Source of the DNA: JBGCED01 sp045106055
GTDB lineage: Bacteria > Pseudomonadota > Alphaproteobacteria > CBDDJK01
Direction: 5' to 3'
Length of the DNA stretch: 34,309 bases
NCBI GenBank assembly: GCA_045106055.1
Contig: JBGCED010000138.1
Coordinates: forward strand, 1-34,309
The notes under the pieces are model-generated. The model saw only the letters and a program-made list of their open reading frames with translations. It made no database searches and had not been told where the DNA came from. The translations under genes were made by a program, and so were the position numbers. This document shows, piece after piece, positions 14,419-23,648 of this stretch (positions are counted from its first letter, which is position 1; each line of letters opens with the position of its first letter).

Positions 14419-17400
14419 ATGCGGCATAGAGGGCATAAAAAAACTGATATTTACAAACGGCATTACACCAAACGCCGTGCCGGCGATCTATTGTGGAAAA
14501 TTTGTGGATTATGGCTGTTATTGATGGCAATAAATGCCCCCGCTTTTGCGCAAATGCCAGTATTAATGCGCGCTTGGGAACGGGGAAACGCGGCGCAATT
14601 ATCGTTTGATTGGCCGCGCGCCGTTCCCTATAGCAGTGCGGTTGAAGGCGATCGATTAACGGTTAAATTTTCAGACCCGATGGTGGCAAATATTTCGCCC
14701 ATATCCAGACTTGCGCCAAATTATTTTTCAGGGGGGCGTATTTCTGCTGATGGAACGGAAGTCACCTTGATTTTGAAACAAAAGGTGCGGGTGACCTCTT
14801 ATGCGCGCAATGATCGGATTATCTTTGAATTAGAACCCGCTGGAAACGCTGCCAATTCTACGCTGGTCGATATGGGCGCGGTTGGCGCAGATGGCCCGCC
14901 ACGGGCTGCAAATCAATTCCCCCAGCGTGCTGGCGCGAATCTGATCGCCGATGGAAATCGCCCTGCAACGGATGCATTTGGCAATTTAGCACCCTTGCCC
15001 CCAACCTTAAGCGAGGATGGGCGTTATTTGGTGCGAATCGAAGACACAACACTTACCGATAATACGGTTGAATTGCACTTTATCTGGCCAACCTCCATTG
15101 CCTATAGCGTTACAAAATTTAATGGCAATGTGGATATTCGTTTTTCAAAACAAGGCAATATTGAGCGCGAGCAATTGTTGGAACATCTGCCTGAATGGTT
15201 AAAAACCCCTGTGATTGCGAATCAAAATGGGGGAACTGCCATTTTGCTGAATATGACGCAGCCCCATGAATTGGAATATGAAAAGCGCGGCAACCGCATC
15301 ATCATTCGCTTTGTGCCGCCCGAAGTGATGCTTGCGCGCAAGCGCGATTCAGTGATTGAGAATCGAATTAATCGCCGCACCTTAACCACTGATGAAATTC
15401 AAACTGCGCGCGCCGTTGTATCAGGAGATTTGAGCGTAAAATCCATGTCAATGGAGCAAGCGCGCGATATTTTGGTGCAAGCGGGCGAATTGGATCCAGA
15501 CAGTCTTGAAGCCGAAGAAGATGCCCAGCTGGACACAGAAAATGTCATTGGAAAAACACTTGTCAATTTACAATATATTTGGCCAAATCAGGTTGGCGGG
15601 GCGATCTTTCGGCGCGGTGAGTATATTTGGATCATTTTTGATGAATCAACGATTATGGATATGGAGCCGCTGCGCGGAGAGAATCAGGATGTCATTGTCA
15701 ATATTGAACAGCTGCCCATGCCGAATTTTACAATTTTTCGTCTGTTGGTGCCTGACCTTAGAATTAACCCTGCCTTGCGCCGCGAGGGCAATATATGGCA
15801 AGTTGACCTAAGATTGGGGCCATCACAGCCCGCCCGCCCGCTATTTTTTGATGTGAATATTAATGCAGACCTTGGCCCGCATTTAACCTTGCCCAGCCAA
15901 GAGCCTGGCGAACATTTAAGCGTGACCGACCCTGCAACGGGCGATGTGCTGAATGTAATTACTTACCGCGAAAGCGGGCTTGGTGTGCTGGGGCAGCGGA
16001 ATTATCCTGAATTTATCATTATTCCATCGGTGCAGGGGCTTGCGATGATCAGCCTTAGCCAAGATATGAATTTTGTAAAGGCGGATGATGGGTTTAACAT
16101 TTCAGGCAATGATGGGCTGCATCTCTCTGGCGTATCCCCCAACATTGAATCCGAGACAACGGTGGGATTTAAAACCGAAAATCTGTTTGATTTCAAGGAT
16201 TGGGCGCAAGGGCCGCCCGATGAATATTATCAAAATAAACAACGCTTATTGCGCACCGTATCAGAAATGCCAGAAGATGATTTGGCGCGCGCAAGGCTTT
16301 ATCTTGCAAGATTTTATGTTGCCCATAATCTTGGGCCAGAAGCATTGGGTGTGCTTTCCTTAATGGCAAAAGATCACACCGATTTGATGGAAGCCCCGCC
16401 TGTAATCGCGCTTAGGGGGGCTGCAAATTTGCTTGCAGGACGGCTTGAGGAAGCCGAACAGGATTTAGGCAACGGCAAGCTGGATCAATATCGCGAGGCA
16501 AGCCTATGGCGCGGCGCGCTGCTGGCAAAACAAGGCGAAATGCGCGAGGCATCGCAATTTTTTAGCTTTGGAACCAATCAGCTAAGGGATTATCCGCAGC
16601 CTTTAAAGGGCGAAATTGGGCTGTTGATGATTGAAGCCGCGATGGATAATCGTAATATTCGTTTGGCAACGGGCATGATTGATCAGCTTGACCGCGAAGA
16701 AGAATTTATGACGCGGGGAAATCGCGGCGATTTATTATATCATAAAGCGCGCATGATGGCATCACGCGCCGATTATGAGCTTGCCAATGATTGGTGGCAA
16801 GAATTGATGGTCAGCGATGATCGCAAAAATGCAGCGCGCAGCACCCTTGCCTATGTTAATCTTAATTTAAGGCAAGAAACCATCTCGGCAGAAGAAGCGC
16901 TTAGCTTGCTTGAGGATTTGCGCTATCAATGGCGCGGGGATCAGTTTGAACTTGCGGTCTTGGAACAGCTTGGCAATATGTATATTTCAAACGGATTATA
17001 TCAAGATGGGTTTGAAGCGTTTAAAACTGCGCTAAGCTATTTTCCAAATGAATCAAGAACCAAGGTGATTGCAACACGCATGCAAGACACCTTTAAAAAC
17101 CTGTTTTTAAATGATCAAGCCGATAAGCTTGACCCCTTGCTTGCGCTTGCGCTTTATGATGCATATCGTGAATTAACCCCGCCTGGTCCCGAGGGCGATG
17201 TGATGATTTCAAAGCTGGTGGATCGCTTGGTCGGGGTGGATATGCTAGATCGCGCCGCAAGGCTGCTTGAATATCAAATTGATAATCGCTTGGATGGGCT
17301 TGAGCGGGTGCAAGCGGGCACAAGGCTGGCAATGATCCGTTTATTGGAACGAAAGCCGCTTGATACGCTGGTCGCGATTCAAAAAACCAATGATATTGTC

Positions 17401-17889
17401 GCACCCGATTTAATTATGAACGAGCGCAGGCGGTTAAGCGCGCGGGCGCATTTTGCGCTAAATGATTCGCAAGAAGCCTTGAAATTATTGGCAGGCGATG
17501 TCAGCGAGGAGGCAAATTTATTGCGCCGTGATATTTACTGGAAAAATCAAAGCTGGAGCGAGGTTGCAAAGAATTTACAGCGCCTTGCAGGAAAACCGCC
17601 CGAGCGCACCCGCCAAGCTATGCCAGAAGATCGTGCGCGTCATGTGATTGATTGGGCAGTTGCGCTGCGTCTGGACAAGGATATTCGCGGGCTAGCCTTT
17701 TTAAAACAAAATTATAGCACCGCGATGGGGCGCACTGAAATGGCGGATTTGTTTGATTATCTAACCGAAAGCGATTTTGAAACGGAACTGCCTGAAGATT
17801 CAGCGGCGATTGAAGCCTATGTCAATCAATTAACGGGGCGCGGTGAATTTGATGATTTCTTGAATAATTACCGTGAACGGATTTTATAA
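14419..17889 (+). CDS. exported protein with three FxWP beta modules and a TPR-like half
   Basis: This is an 1156-residue protein of unknown function. A signal peptide (ICGLWLLLMAINAPAFA before QMP) ends near residue 45. Three related beta modules follow, each beginning with an 'LxFxWP' strand: LSFDWPRAV near residue 61, LHFIWPTSI near 219 and LQYIWPNQV near 384. Each continues into a 'hxIxF' strand, somewhat like AMIN domains. From about residue 600 the sequence is helical with TPR-like repeats (for example ARARLYLARFYVAHNLGPEALGVL and ELANDWWQELM). No clear ribosome binding site precedes the ATG. Position after the MotB-like pair suggests a periplasmic scaffold for the same apparatus. It overlaps the following permease gene by 17 bases. 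Confidence 0.82.
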   Translation: MRHRGHKKTDIYKRHYTKRRAGDLLWKICGLWLLLMAINAPAFAQMPVLMRAWERGNAAQLSFDWPRAVPYSSAVEGDRLTVKFSDPMVANISPISRLAPNYFSGGRISADGTEVTLILKQKVRVTSYARNDRIIFELEPAGNAANSTLVDMGAVGADGPPRAANQFPQRAGANLIADGNRPATDAFGNLAPLPPTLSEDGRYLVRIEDTTLTDNTVELHFIWPTSIAYSVTKFNGNVDIRFSKQGNIEREQLLEHLPEWLKTPVIANQNGGTAILLNMTQPHELEYEKRGNRIIIRFVPPEVMLARKRDSVIENRINRRTLTTDEIQTARAVVSGDLSVKSMSMEQARDILVQAGELDPDSLEAEEDAQLDTENVIGKTLVNLQYIWPNQVGGAIFRRGEYIWIIFDESTIMDMEPLRGENQDVIVNIEQLPMPNFTIFRLLVPDLRINPALRREGNIWQVDLRLGPSQPARPLFFDVNINADLGPHLTLPSQEPGEHLSVTDPATGDVLNVITYRESGLGVLGQRNYPEFIIIPSVQGLAMISLSQDMNFVKADDGFNISGNDGLHLSGVSPNIESETTVGFKTENLFDFKDWAQGPPDEYYQNKQRLLRTVSEMPEDDLARARLYLARFYVAHNLGPEALGVLSLMAKDHTDLMEAPPVIALRGAANLLAGRLEEAEQDLGNGKLDQYREASLWRGALLAKQGEMREASQFFSFGTNQLRDYPQPLKGEIGLLMIEAAMDNRNIRLATGMIDQLDREEEFMTRGNRGDLLYHKARMMASRADYELANDWWQELMVSDDRKNAARSTLAYVNLNLRQETISAEEALSLLEDLRYQWRGDQFELAVLEQLGNMYISNGLYQDGFEAFKTALSYFPNESRTKVIATRMQDTFKNLFLNDQADKLDPLLALALYDAYRELTPPGPEGDVMISKLVDRLVGVDMLDRAARLLEYQIDNRLDGLERVQAGTRLAMIRLLERKPLDTLVAIQKTNDIVAPDLIMNERRRLSARAHFALNDSQEALKLLAGDVSEEANLLRRDIYWKNQSWSEVAKNLQRLAGKPPERTRQAMPEDRARHVIDWAVALRLDKDIRGLAFLKQNYSTAMGRTEMADLFDYLTESDFETELPEDSAAIEAYVNQLTGRGEFDDFLNNYRERIL

Positions 17890-18847
17890 AATATTTTTAA
17901 AGCTTGTTTTGGGACTGCTGATCAGCTTGATTGGGGTAAGCATCGGGCTTTTTGCAATCTTTGAATTGCTGCCAAGCGATCCTGCGCGAATCATGCTGGG
18001 GGTCAATGCAAGACCAGACACTTATGCCGCATTGCGCCTTGAAATGCAGCTGGATCACCCCGCCTTTTATCGTTATTATTTGTGGATAAAAGGCTTGGCA
18101 CAAGGCGATTTTGGCACAAGCTTTGTGCATCAACAGGCGATTGGGCAAATGCTGGCGGCGCGCTTTGCCATCAGCGGCCCGCTTTGTCTTATTACCATTT
18201 TCTTTACCCTTTTATTGGCTTTGCCGCTTGGCATATATGCTGCTAAAAACCATCAGCAGCTGCCCGACAAAGCCTTATTTATGGGCTTTCAATTGTTTAT
18301 TGCCATTCCCAATTTTTGGCTTGGTTTGATGTTAATTTTTGTCTTTTCAATCTATTTTGATTTGTTTGCTGCGGGCGGGTTTGCTGGATGGCGCGATGAA
18401 GCGGGCATATTCAACATGATTTCTATTTTACAAGGGTTAAAATCATTATTATTGCCTGCCATTTCGCTTGCGCTGCCGCAGGCGGCATTATTGGCAAAAA
18501 CCACCCGCTCTGCCTTGCTTGGTTTATTATCCAGTGATTTTATCAGAACCGCCAAGGCTAAGGGGGCATCTGAAGCGCGCATATGGTGGCTGCATATATT
18601 GCCAAATGCTGCAGTGGTGATTGCAACCTTTATTGGGCTGCAAATCTCTTTTTTAATTGCAGGGGCGGTCATCATTGAAAATCTATATTTTTTGCCTGGA
18701 ATTGGCAGCTTGCTATTTCAAGCGGTCAGCGAGCGCGATTTGCCGCTGGTTAAAAATATCCTATTTATGCTGGTCGGGGCGATTATTCTGATTCATTATG
18801 GGGTGCATTATCTTTCAAAATGGCTTGATCCAAGGCTGCGTGCATGA
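17873..18847 (+). CDS. DppB/OppB-type ABC transporter permease
   Basis: This is a membrane subunit of a peptide- or nickel-type importer. The 324 residues have the OppB pattern: an N-terminal helix, then FELLPSDPARIMLG, a periplasmic segment with AQGDFGTSF, five more helices, and the EAA-type loop FIRTAKAKGASEARIWWLHILPNA. The C-terminal half also has ENLYFLPGIGSLLFQAV. The GTG start overlaps the preceding gene by 17 bases; no in-frame ATG precedes the first membrane helix, so GTG is required. The partner permease follows with an ATGA overlap. Substrate is not determinable. Confidence 0.87.
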   Translation: MNGFYKIFLKLVLGLLISLIGVSIGLFAIFELLPSDPARIMLGVNARPDTYAALRLEMQLDHPAFYRYYLWIKGLAQGDFGTSFVHQQAIGQMLAARFAISGPLCLITIFFTLLLALPLGIYAAKNHQQLPDKALFMGFQLFIAIPNFWLGLMLIFVFSIYFDLFAAGGFAGWRDEAGIFNMISILQGLKSLLLPAISLALPQAALLAKTTRSALLGLLSSDFIRTAKAKGASEARIWWLHILPNAAVVIATFIGLQISFLIAGAVIIENLYFLPGIGSLLFQAVSERDLPLVKNILFMLVGAIILIHYGVHYLSKWLDPRLRA

Positions 18848-19701
18848 CCGATGAAGATCATAATCCAGCATTAACCCGCCCTTTGGCGCGAACCGTGTCG
18901 TTCGGGGTGAAGCTGTCGGCTTTTTTATTGTGCTTGATTGCCATTATGGCGGTGATTGCCTTTTTTTGGACTCCTTATGATTCACAAAATATGGCAATTG
19001 GCGCGCGCTATCAATTGCCTTCGGCACGCCATCTGCTGGGTACGGATCATTATGGCAGGGATATTTTAAGCTTGGTGATGCTTGGGGCGCGCTATAGTCT
19101 GGGCATTGCCCTTTTATCGATTGGGGGGGCGTGTATCATTGGAGGGGCGCTTGGGATGCTGCTTGCGGGCAATCACGGCGCGTTTGCAAAATTTATGATG
19201 CGCACCAATGATGTTATCTTTGCCTTTCCTGCATTATTAACCGCGATCATGCTGGCTGCCATTTGGGGGGCAGGTAAAATGAATATTATTCTTGCGATTG
19301 GCTTATTTGCGATTCCAATTTTTACACGCATTGCCAAGGCAAGCAGTGAGGATTTTCTGCATCGCCCCTTTGTCATGGCAGCAAAAATGGCAGGTCTTAC
19401 ACATTTTCAAATTCTATGGCGGCATATTCTACCAAATATCACAGGCTTTATTGCAATTCATATCGCATTACAGCTTGGAATTGCGATTTTAATTGAGGCG
19501 GGGCTTAGCTATTTGGGATTCGGCGTGCCTCCACCGCAGCCAAGCTGGGGCAGAATGCTAGCAGAATCCCAAACTTATCTTTATAAAGCACCCCATATTG
19601 CGATCATTTATGGGTTGTTTATTGTGATTTGTGTCGCTTGCTTTAATGTGATCGCAGAGGGGCTGCGCCGCAAAATGACCGCGCGTTCATCCAAATTCTA
19701 A
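18844..19701 (+). CDS. DppC/OppC-type ABC transporter permease
   Basis: This is the second membrane subunit of the importer. The 285 residues show the OppC signatures ARHLLGTDHYGRDILSLVMLGARYSL, the EAA-type loop FVMAAKMAGLTHFQILWRHILPN and the C-terminal SYLGFGVPPPQPSWGRMLAE. It starts in the ATGA overlap with the first permease. No binding protein or ATPase genes of the Dpp type follow; 428 non-coding bases come next. The pair must borrow these subunits from elsewhere or work with products outside this window. Confidence 0.9.
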   Translation: MTDEDHNPALTRPLARTVSFGVKLSAFLLCLIAIMAVIAFFWTPYDSQNMAIGARYQLPSARHLLGTDHYGRDILSLVMLGARYSLGIALLSIGGACIIGGALGMLLAGNHGAFAKFMMRTNDVIFAFPALLTAIMLAAIWGAGKMNIILAIGLFAIPIFTRIAKASSEDFLHRPFVMAAKMAGLTHFQILWRHILPNITGFIAIHIALQLGIAILIEAGLSYLGFGVPPPQPSWGRMLAESQTYLYKAPHIAIIYGLFIVICVACFNVIAEGLRRKMTARSSKF

Positions 19702-20129
19702 TAAAACTGCCTTAAAAACACTTAACGCTCATTTTTTTGCTTTATTTATCAGCGAATCTTGCAATAATGGCGTGTTATTATGTGTATTAATGCGTGAAAA
19801 TCATCAAGCATTTGTATTTATTGATATATTGTTGTGAATATTGTTGGTCTTAATATATGATGCGTAATGGCAGCAAAGGGTAAAAATTTTATTTTTACTT
19901 GAATTCTGCTTTTATTATGTTATTATTAAGGTGTAATTTGATTTTTATTGTTGATTATTTGATTTTACAGGATATTGATTTGTTAAATCATTCTTTTTGA
20001 AACCTGTATTTTTAAGATCAATGTTTTTAGGGTTAATAAAAGCCAGATTAAATCAACATCAGCTAGAATTGGCTGAACACAAATTTAAATATATTGATCC
20101 GATGCAGAATGCAAAAAAGGAAGTTGAGC
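19702..20129. other. 428-base AT-rich intergenic region
   Basis: This very AT-rich stretch has no convincing gene. It includes an AT-only hairpin (GTAAAAA/TTTTTAC, 19880-19898) directly before a candidate promoter at 19899-19926. A short 61-residue frame beginning with TTG near 19997 has no ribosome binding site and looks fortuitous. Confidence 0.5.
19899..19926 (+). promoter_or_regulatory. candidate promoter for small peptide/SPOR lipoprotein genes
   Basis: TTGAAT is followed after 16 bases by TATTAT. The leader to the first candidate start codon would be about 200 bases. Confidence 0.3.
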
Positions 20130-20279
20130 GTGAACCTTATTTCAAACACCAGCCTTATTTTGAGCTGCCTTATTTTGAATAATTATCAATTTGGTGGCGG
20201 ACGATCTGCTGGAACGGGGCATTATTATTCACAACATCACCATCATTTGCGCTATCAAATGGCTGATTGTGGCTTTTAA
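20130..20279 (+). CDS. small exported peptide candidate, unknown
   Basis: This 49-residue frame starts at GTG with AGGAAG six bases upstream. Its N-terminus (NLISNTSLILSCLILNN) could be a short signal or lipoprotein-like segment, and the rest is Gly/His/Tyr-rich (HYYSQHHHHLRYQ). It ends 18 bases before the lipoprotein start, so it could be a co-transcribed partner or a leader peptide. The evidence is the ribosome binding site, the hydrophobic segment and the spacing only. Confidence 0.35.
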   Translation: MNLISNTSLILSCLILNNYQFGGGRSAGTGHYYSQHHHHLRYQMADCGF

Positions 20280-20297
20280 TCAAAAGAATTGAATGAT

Positions 20298-21818
20298 ATG
20301 AAATCTATTACAAAAACAATCATCATTGCGTTTGGGTTCGGGGCGGTGCTTAGCGGATGTTCAGGCAGCAATATGGGGCTTGGGGATATTGGCGGGTCAA
20401 TCGGCGAAACTTTGGGGCTAACCGCGCCGCGTGATTCAGGGTCGCAAGCTGGCAATAATGCGGCACGCACAAATGGCGCGCAAACCGTCAATGCTTCATT
20501 GGATAATGGCGCCGCAAATGATTTAAATACAAGCGCGCCAGCCATGCTAAGCGTTGGGGATCGCTTTGTTTTTGATAATCCTGAAATTACATGGCAAGTG
20601 GTTGGTCGTTCTGGCAATGCCATTTATTGGCAAGCAGATAATGGCGATACGCAAATCACCGATGCAAATCCCATCTTGCCCGCGCTTGAATGGCGCAGCC
20701 AAAGACGGGGCAGCGGCAAGCGGGTTATTTCTGGATTAACAGGCAATATCTTCCCGTTGGAGGTTGGTAAAACCGTTCGCTTTGCATCAGCCGTCACCAC
20801 CGACCAAGCGCCTTATAATTGGCAATTTAATTGGGCTTGCACCACAACCCAGCGTCATATGGTTACCACCCCCTTACTTGGCGAGGTGGATGCGTTTGAA
20901 ATTATCTGTAGCCGTCAATCACAAGATGAAATCGTGTTTGATTATGCACCTGAAGTTGGGCATTATGTGCGTATGGAAGCGCGCGGAATGGATGGTTATG
21001 GCCGCACCGTTCGTAATTTGATTGCTTATTCAAGGGCGGGTTCTTCGATGAATTTGGGCGAAACTTCGCAAGCTGCGGGGCTGGGTCCTGGCATTATCAA
21101 TCAAGGCATGAATCAAGCAATGCCACTTAATCAAAGCATGAATCAAGGCATGAACATGCAAGGTTTTGGCGCACAATCCCCAAATGGTTTATTACCCTCT
21201 GAAAGCCTTGGCGCATCGCCTTCGCTTGCCCCCATTGCGAATCTTGGCGGGGGGAATGTAATTTCTTCTGCACCATCCAATCAGCAAGGATTGGGCGCAG
21301 CTGGCGCGGGTTTAAACAATGTGGGTTCTAATGATGTTGCTGGGAATGATAGCCCCGTTGCCCCTGGTTTTGATATGGGGCTTGTGCCTGAAGCCAATAA
21401 TTCGCGCAGGCAAAGCCTGTTTGAAACGCCGCCTGCTTTGATTGGTTCAGGTCAAAATGCAGGAACGGGCGAAGCGATGAGTGCAGCCCCGCAAGCATCC
21501 GCGCCTGTTACCCGCCAAGCAGCCCCGCAACCACAAGCTTCAACGGCTGCATTTCAAACCAGCAACAGCGCAAGCGGAATCAATGTCCATCTTGCTTCAT
21601 ATCGTCAAGTTGAAACCGCCGAGCGTGGGTGGCGCGAACTTTCAACCCAATATGGCGATATTCTCTCTGGTCTATCTCCTGTGATTGTTGCAGCCGATGT
21701 TGCAGGAAAGGGTACATTTCAGCGTTTATTGGCAGGGTCAATTTCCAGCGATGCCGATGCCCGTGATATTTGCCGGCGTTTGCAAGCGCGCGGCGCCTAT
21801 TGTGCTGTCGTGCGTTAA
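20298..21818 (+). CDS. SPOR-domain lipoprotein
   Basis: This is a predicted outer-membrane or periplasm-anchored lipoprotein that binds denuded peptidoglycan strands. The start at this ATG gives MKSITKTIIIAFGFGAVLSGC, a lipoprotein signal with lipobox LSGC; an upstream in-frame TTG would spoil it. Of 506 residues, about 75-250 form a conserved-looking beta domain (VGDRFVFDNPEITWQVVGR and later RMEARGMDGYGRTVRNLIAY). About 260-420 is low complexity, with NQGMNQAMPLNQSMNQGMN and Ala/Pro/Gln stretches. About 427-506 is the SPOR domain (INVHLASYRQVETAERGW and GTFQRLLAGSISSDADARDI). SPOR proteins usually act at the division septum. Confidence 0.88.
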   Translation: MKSITKTIIIAFGFGAVLSGCSGSNMGLGDIGGSIGETLGLTAPRDSGSQAGNNAARTNGAQTVNASLDNGAANDLNTSAPAMLSVGDRFVFDNPEITWQVVGRSGNAIYWQADNGDTQITDANPILPALEWRSQRRGSGKRVISGLTGNIFPLEVGKTVRFASAVTTDQAPYNWQFNWACTTTQRHMVTTPLLGEVDAFEIICSRQSQDEIVFDYAPEVGHYVRMEARGMDGYGRTVRNLIAYSRAGSSMNLGETSQAAGLGPGIINQGMNQAMPLNQSMNQGMNMQGFGAQSPNGLLPSESLGASPSLAPIANLGGGNVISSAPSNQQGLGAAGAGLNNVGSNDVAGNDSPVAPGFDMGLVPEANNSRRQSLFETPPALIGSGQNAGTGEAMSAAPQASAPVTRQAAPQPQASTAAFQTSNSASGINVHLASYRQVETAERGWRELSTQYGDILSGLSPVIVAADVAGKGTFQRLLAGSISSDADARDICRRLQARGAYCAVVR

Positions 21819-21823
21819 GCTAA

Positions 21824-21890
21824 GCGGGAGATAGCGTTGCGTTAGTGCGCGGGAAATAGCGTGCGATAAGCTAAGCGGGAAATAGCGTGC
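21824..21890 (+). repeat. three copies of GCGGGAAATAGCGTGC
   Basis: Copies lie at 21824-21840 (one substitution and one insertion), 21849-21864 and 21875-21890, directly after the SPOR gene stop. The first and third are preceded by AAGCTAA. The element resembles, but is not identical to, the GCGGCGTGTGAGCG family at 983 and 34050. Confidence 0.75.
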
Positions 21891-22028
21891 AAAGCCGCGC
21901 GTTAAGCGACTTTGTAACAAGCATCAGGCTTAAATCATAAAATCTGATCTATATTTCATATTGCTTTTATTTCATATTGTGTAATATTAGCTTTTGATAT
22001 GATTTCATTCCATGCGCAATAAAGGTAA

Positions 22029-23648
22029 ATGCCAATGGCAGAGTCTCCGCCGATTATTCGCCTAAAAAATATATATAAAAGCTTTGGTGATGTGATTGCC
22101 AATCGCGATATTAATCTATCGATTGAACGCGCTTCCATTCACGGCATTGTGGGTGAAAATGGTGCGGGAAAATCAACCTTAATGTCGATTCTCTATGGGT
22201 TTTATCAAGCCGATACGGGTCAAATTTTTATCAATGATCAGCCAGTTCACATTAAAAATGCCGCAGATGCCATCCATCACGGCATTTGCATGGTGCATCA
22301 GCATTTCATGCTGGTTGGTAATTTTAGTGTGCTTGACAATATCATGCTGGGGCATGAGGGTCAGGGGCGTTTGGATCAAGGGCGCGCGGAAGCTTGCAAA
22401 ATCATTAAACAGCTTGATGAACAATATCAATTTAACTTGGATTTGGATGCGATCATTGATGATCTGCCCGTTGGCAAACGCCAGCAGGTTGAAATTGTAA
22501 AGGCACTTTATCGCGGAGCTAAAATTCTAATTTTGGACGAGCCAACGGGCGTGCTAACCCCGCAAGAAGCCAATCGTTTATTTGAAATTTTAGCCAAATT
22601 AAAAAGCGAAGGGGTGACAATTCTGCTCATCACCCATAAATTGCAAGAAATTATGCAAATTACCGATTCGGTTTCGGTCATTCGCAGGGGGGAAATGGTT
22701 GGGCATTTAAAAACCAGCGATACCAGCAAGCAAGAAATTGCGACCTTAATGGTTGGCAAGCTGGTTGATATTGCAACCAACAGCCTAAGCATTGATGTTG
22801 ATTCAAAACGACCTTGCTTGGAAATATCCAATCTAAGCCTAAGGGATAAGGGCGGTATTTTAAAGCTGGATTCGATTGAATTTGACATTAAACCAGGCGA
22901 GATTTTGGGGGTTGCTGGGGTTGCGGGCAATGGTCAATCTGAATTATTAGAAGTGCTATCTGGCATGATCGCGCCAAGCACAGGGTCAATTTCGTATCAA
23001 GGGCGGGTTTTTGACGCTGTTCATCCTGCAAATCCGAAGTTAATGCGCGATATTGGCATTGCCCATGTGCCAGAAGACCGCCATGAAATGGGCATGATCT
23101 TGCCTTTTTCTGCTTCTGAAAATGCCATATTGGGGTATGAGCAGCTGGGCATTGAAAAAATATTGCGGCTTATCGCCCTGCTAAACCCCGCTAAGATGAT
23201 GGAATTATGCGCTAAATTTATGAGGGATTTTGATGTGCGTCCGCCCAAACCTGAATTAAAATCCAGCTTGTTTTCAGGCGGCAATCAGCAAAAATTAATT
23301 CTTGCGCGCGAACTTGAATCGAATCCAATCTTGCTGCTGGTCGGGCAGCCAACACGCGGTGTTGATATTGGCGCGGTTGCATCCATCAATAAAGCCTTGC
23401 TGGCATTAAAAGATCAGGGCTGCGCGATTTTGCTGGTATCGGTTGAGCTGGATGAAATTTTTGGGCTATCTGATCGGATCATGGTAATGATGGATGGTAA
23501 AAATATGGGCATTGTGCCGCGCGCAGAGGCAAGCATTGAACAGATTGGATTGATGATGGCAGGGGTTTCAAAAGCAGAAGCAACGGCGTTAAGCAAGGAT
23601 CAATCACATAAAAAACCATCACCCGCGCATTTGGAGCAAGCTGGATGA
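22029..23648 (+). CDS. nucleoside ABC transporter ATP-binding protein (two ABC domains)
   Basis: This is the ATPase subunit of a BMP-family nucleoside importer (NupO/YufO-like). The 539 residues carry two fused ABC domains. The first has Walker A GENGAGKST, LPVGKRQQVEIVKAL in place of a canonical signature, and Walker B LILDEPTGVLTP. The second has the degenerate Walker A GVAGNGQSELLE and signature FSGGNQQKLILAREL with LLLVGQPTRGVDIGA. These asymmetries are typical of sugar- and nucleoside-type ATPases. AAAGG precedes the ATG. The stop overlaps the first permease start by ATGA. The downstream deaminase and PgeF genes support a nucleoside substrate. Confidence 0.9.
   Translation: MPMAESPPIIRLKNIYKSFGDVIANRDINLSIERASIHGIVGENGAGKSTLMSILYGFYQADTGQIFINDQPVHIKNAADAIHHGICMVHQHFMLVGNFSVLDNIMLGHEGQGRLDQGRAEACKIIKQLDEQYQFNLDLDAIIDDLPVGKRQQVEIVKALYRGAKILILDEPTGVLTPQEANRLFEILAKLKSEGVTILLITHKLQEIMQITDSVSVIRRGEMVGHLKTSDTSKQEIATLMVGKLVDIATNSLSIDVDSKRPCLEISNLSLRDKGGILKLDSIEFDIKPGEILGVAGVAGNGQSELLEVLSGMIAPSTGSISYQGRVFDAVHPANPKLMRDIGIAHVPEDRHEMGMILPFSASENAILGYEQLGIEKILRLIALLNPAKMMELCAKFMRDFDVRPPKPELKSSLFSGGNQQKLILARELESNPILLLVGQPTRGVDIGAVASINKALLALKDQGCAILLVSVELDEIFGLSDRIMVMMDGKNMGIVPRAEASIEQIGLMMAGVSKAEATALSKDQSHKKPSPAHLEQAG

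Noticed and set aside
19997..20182. 61-residue frame MKPVFLRSMF...
   Set aside because: It starts at TTG in AT-rich DNA with no ribosome binding site, and overlaps the better-supported 20130 frame.
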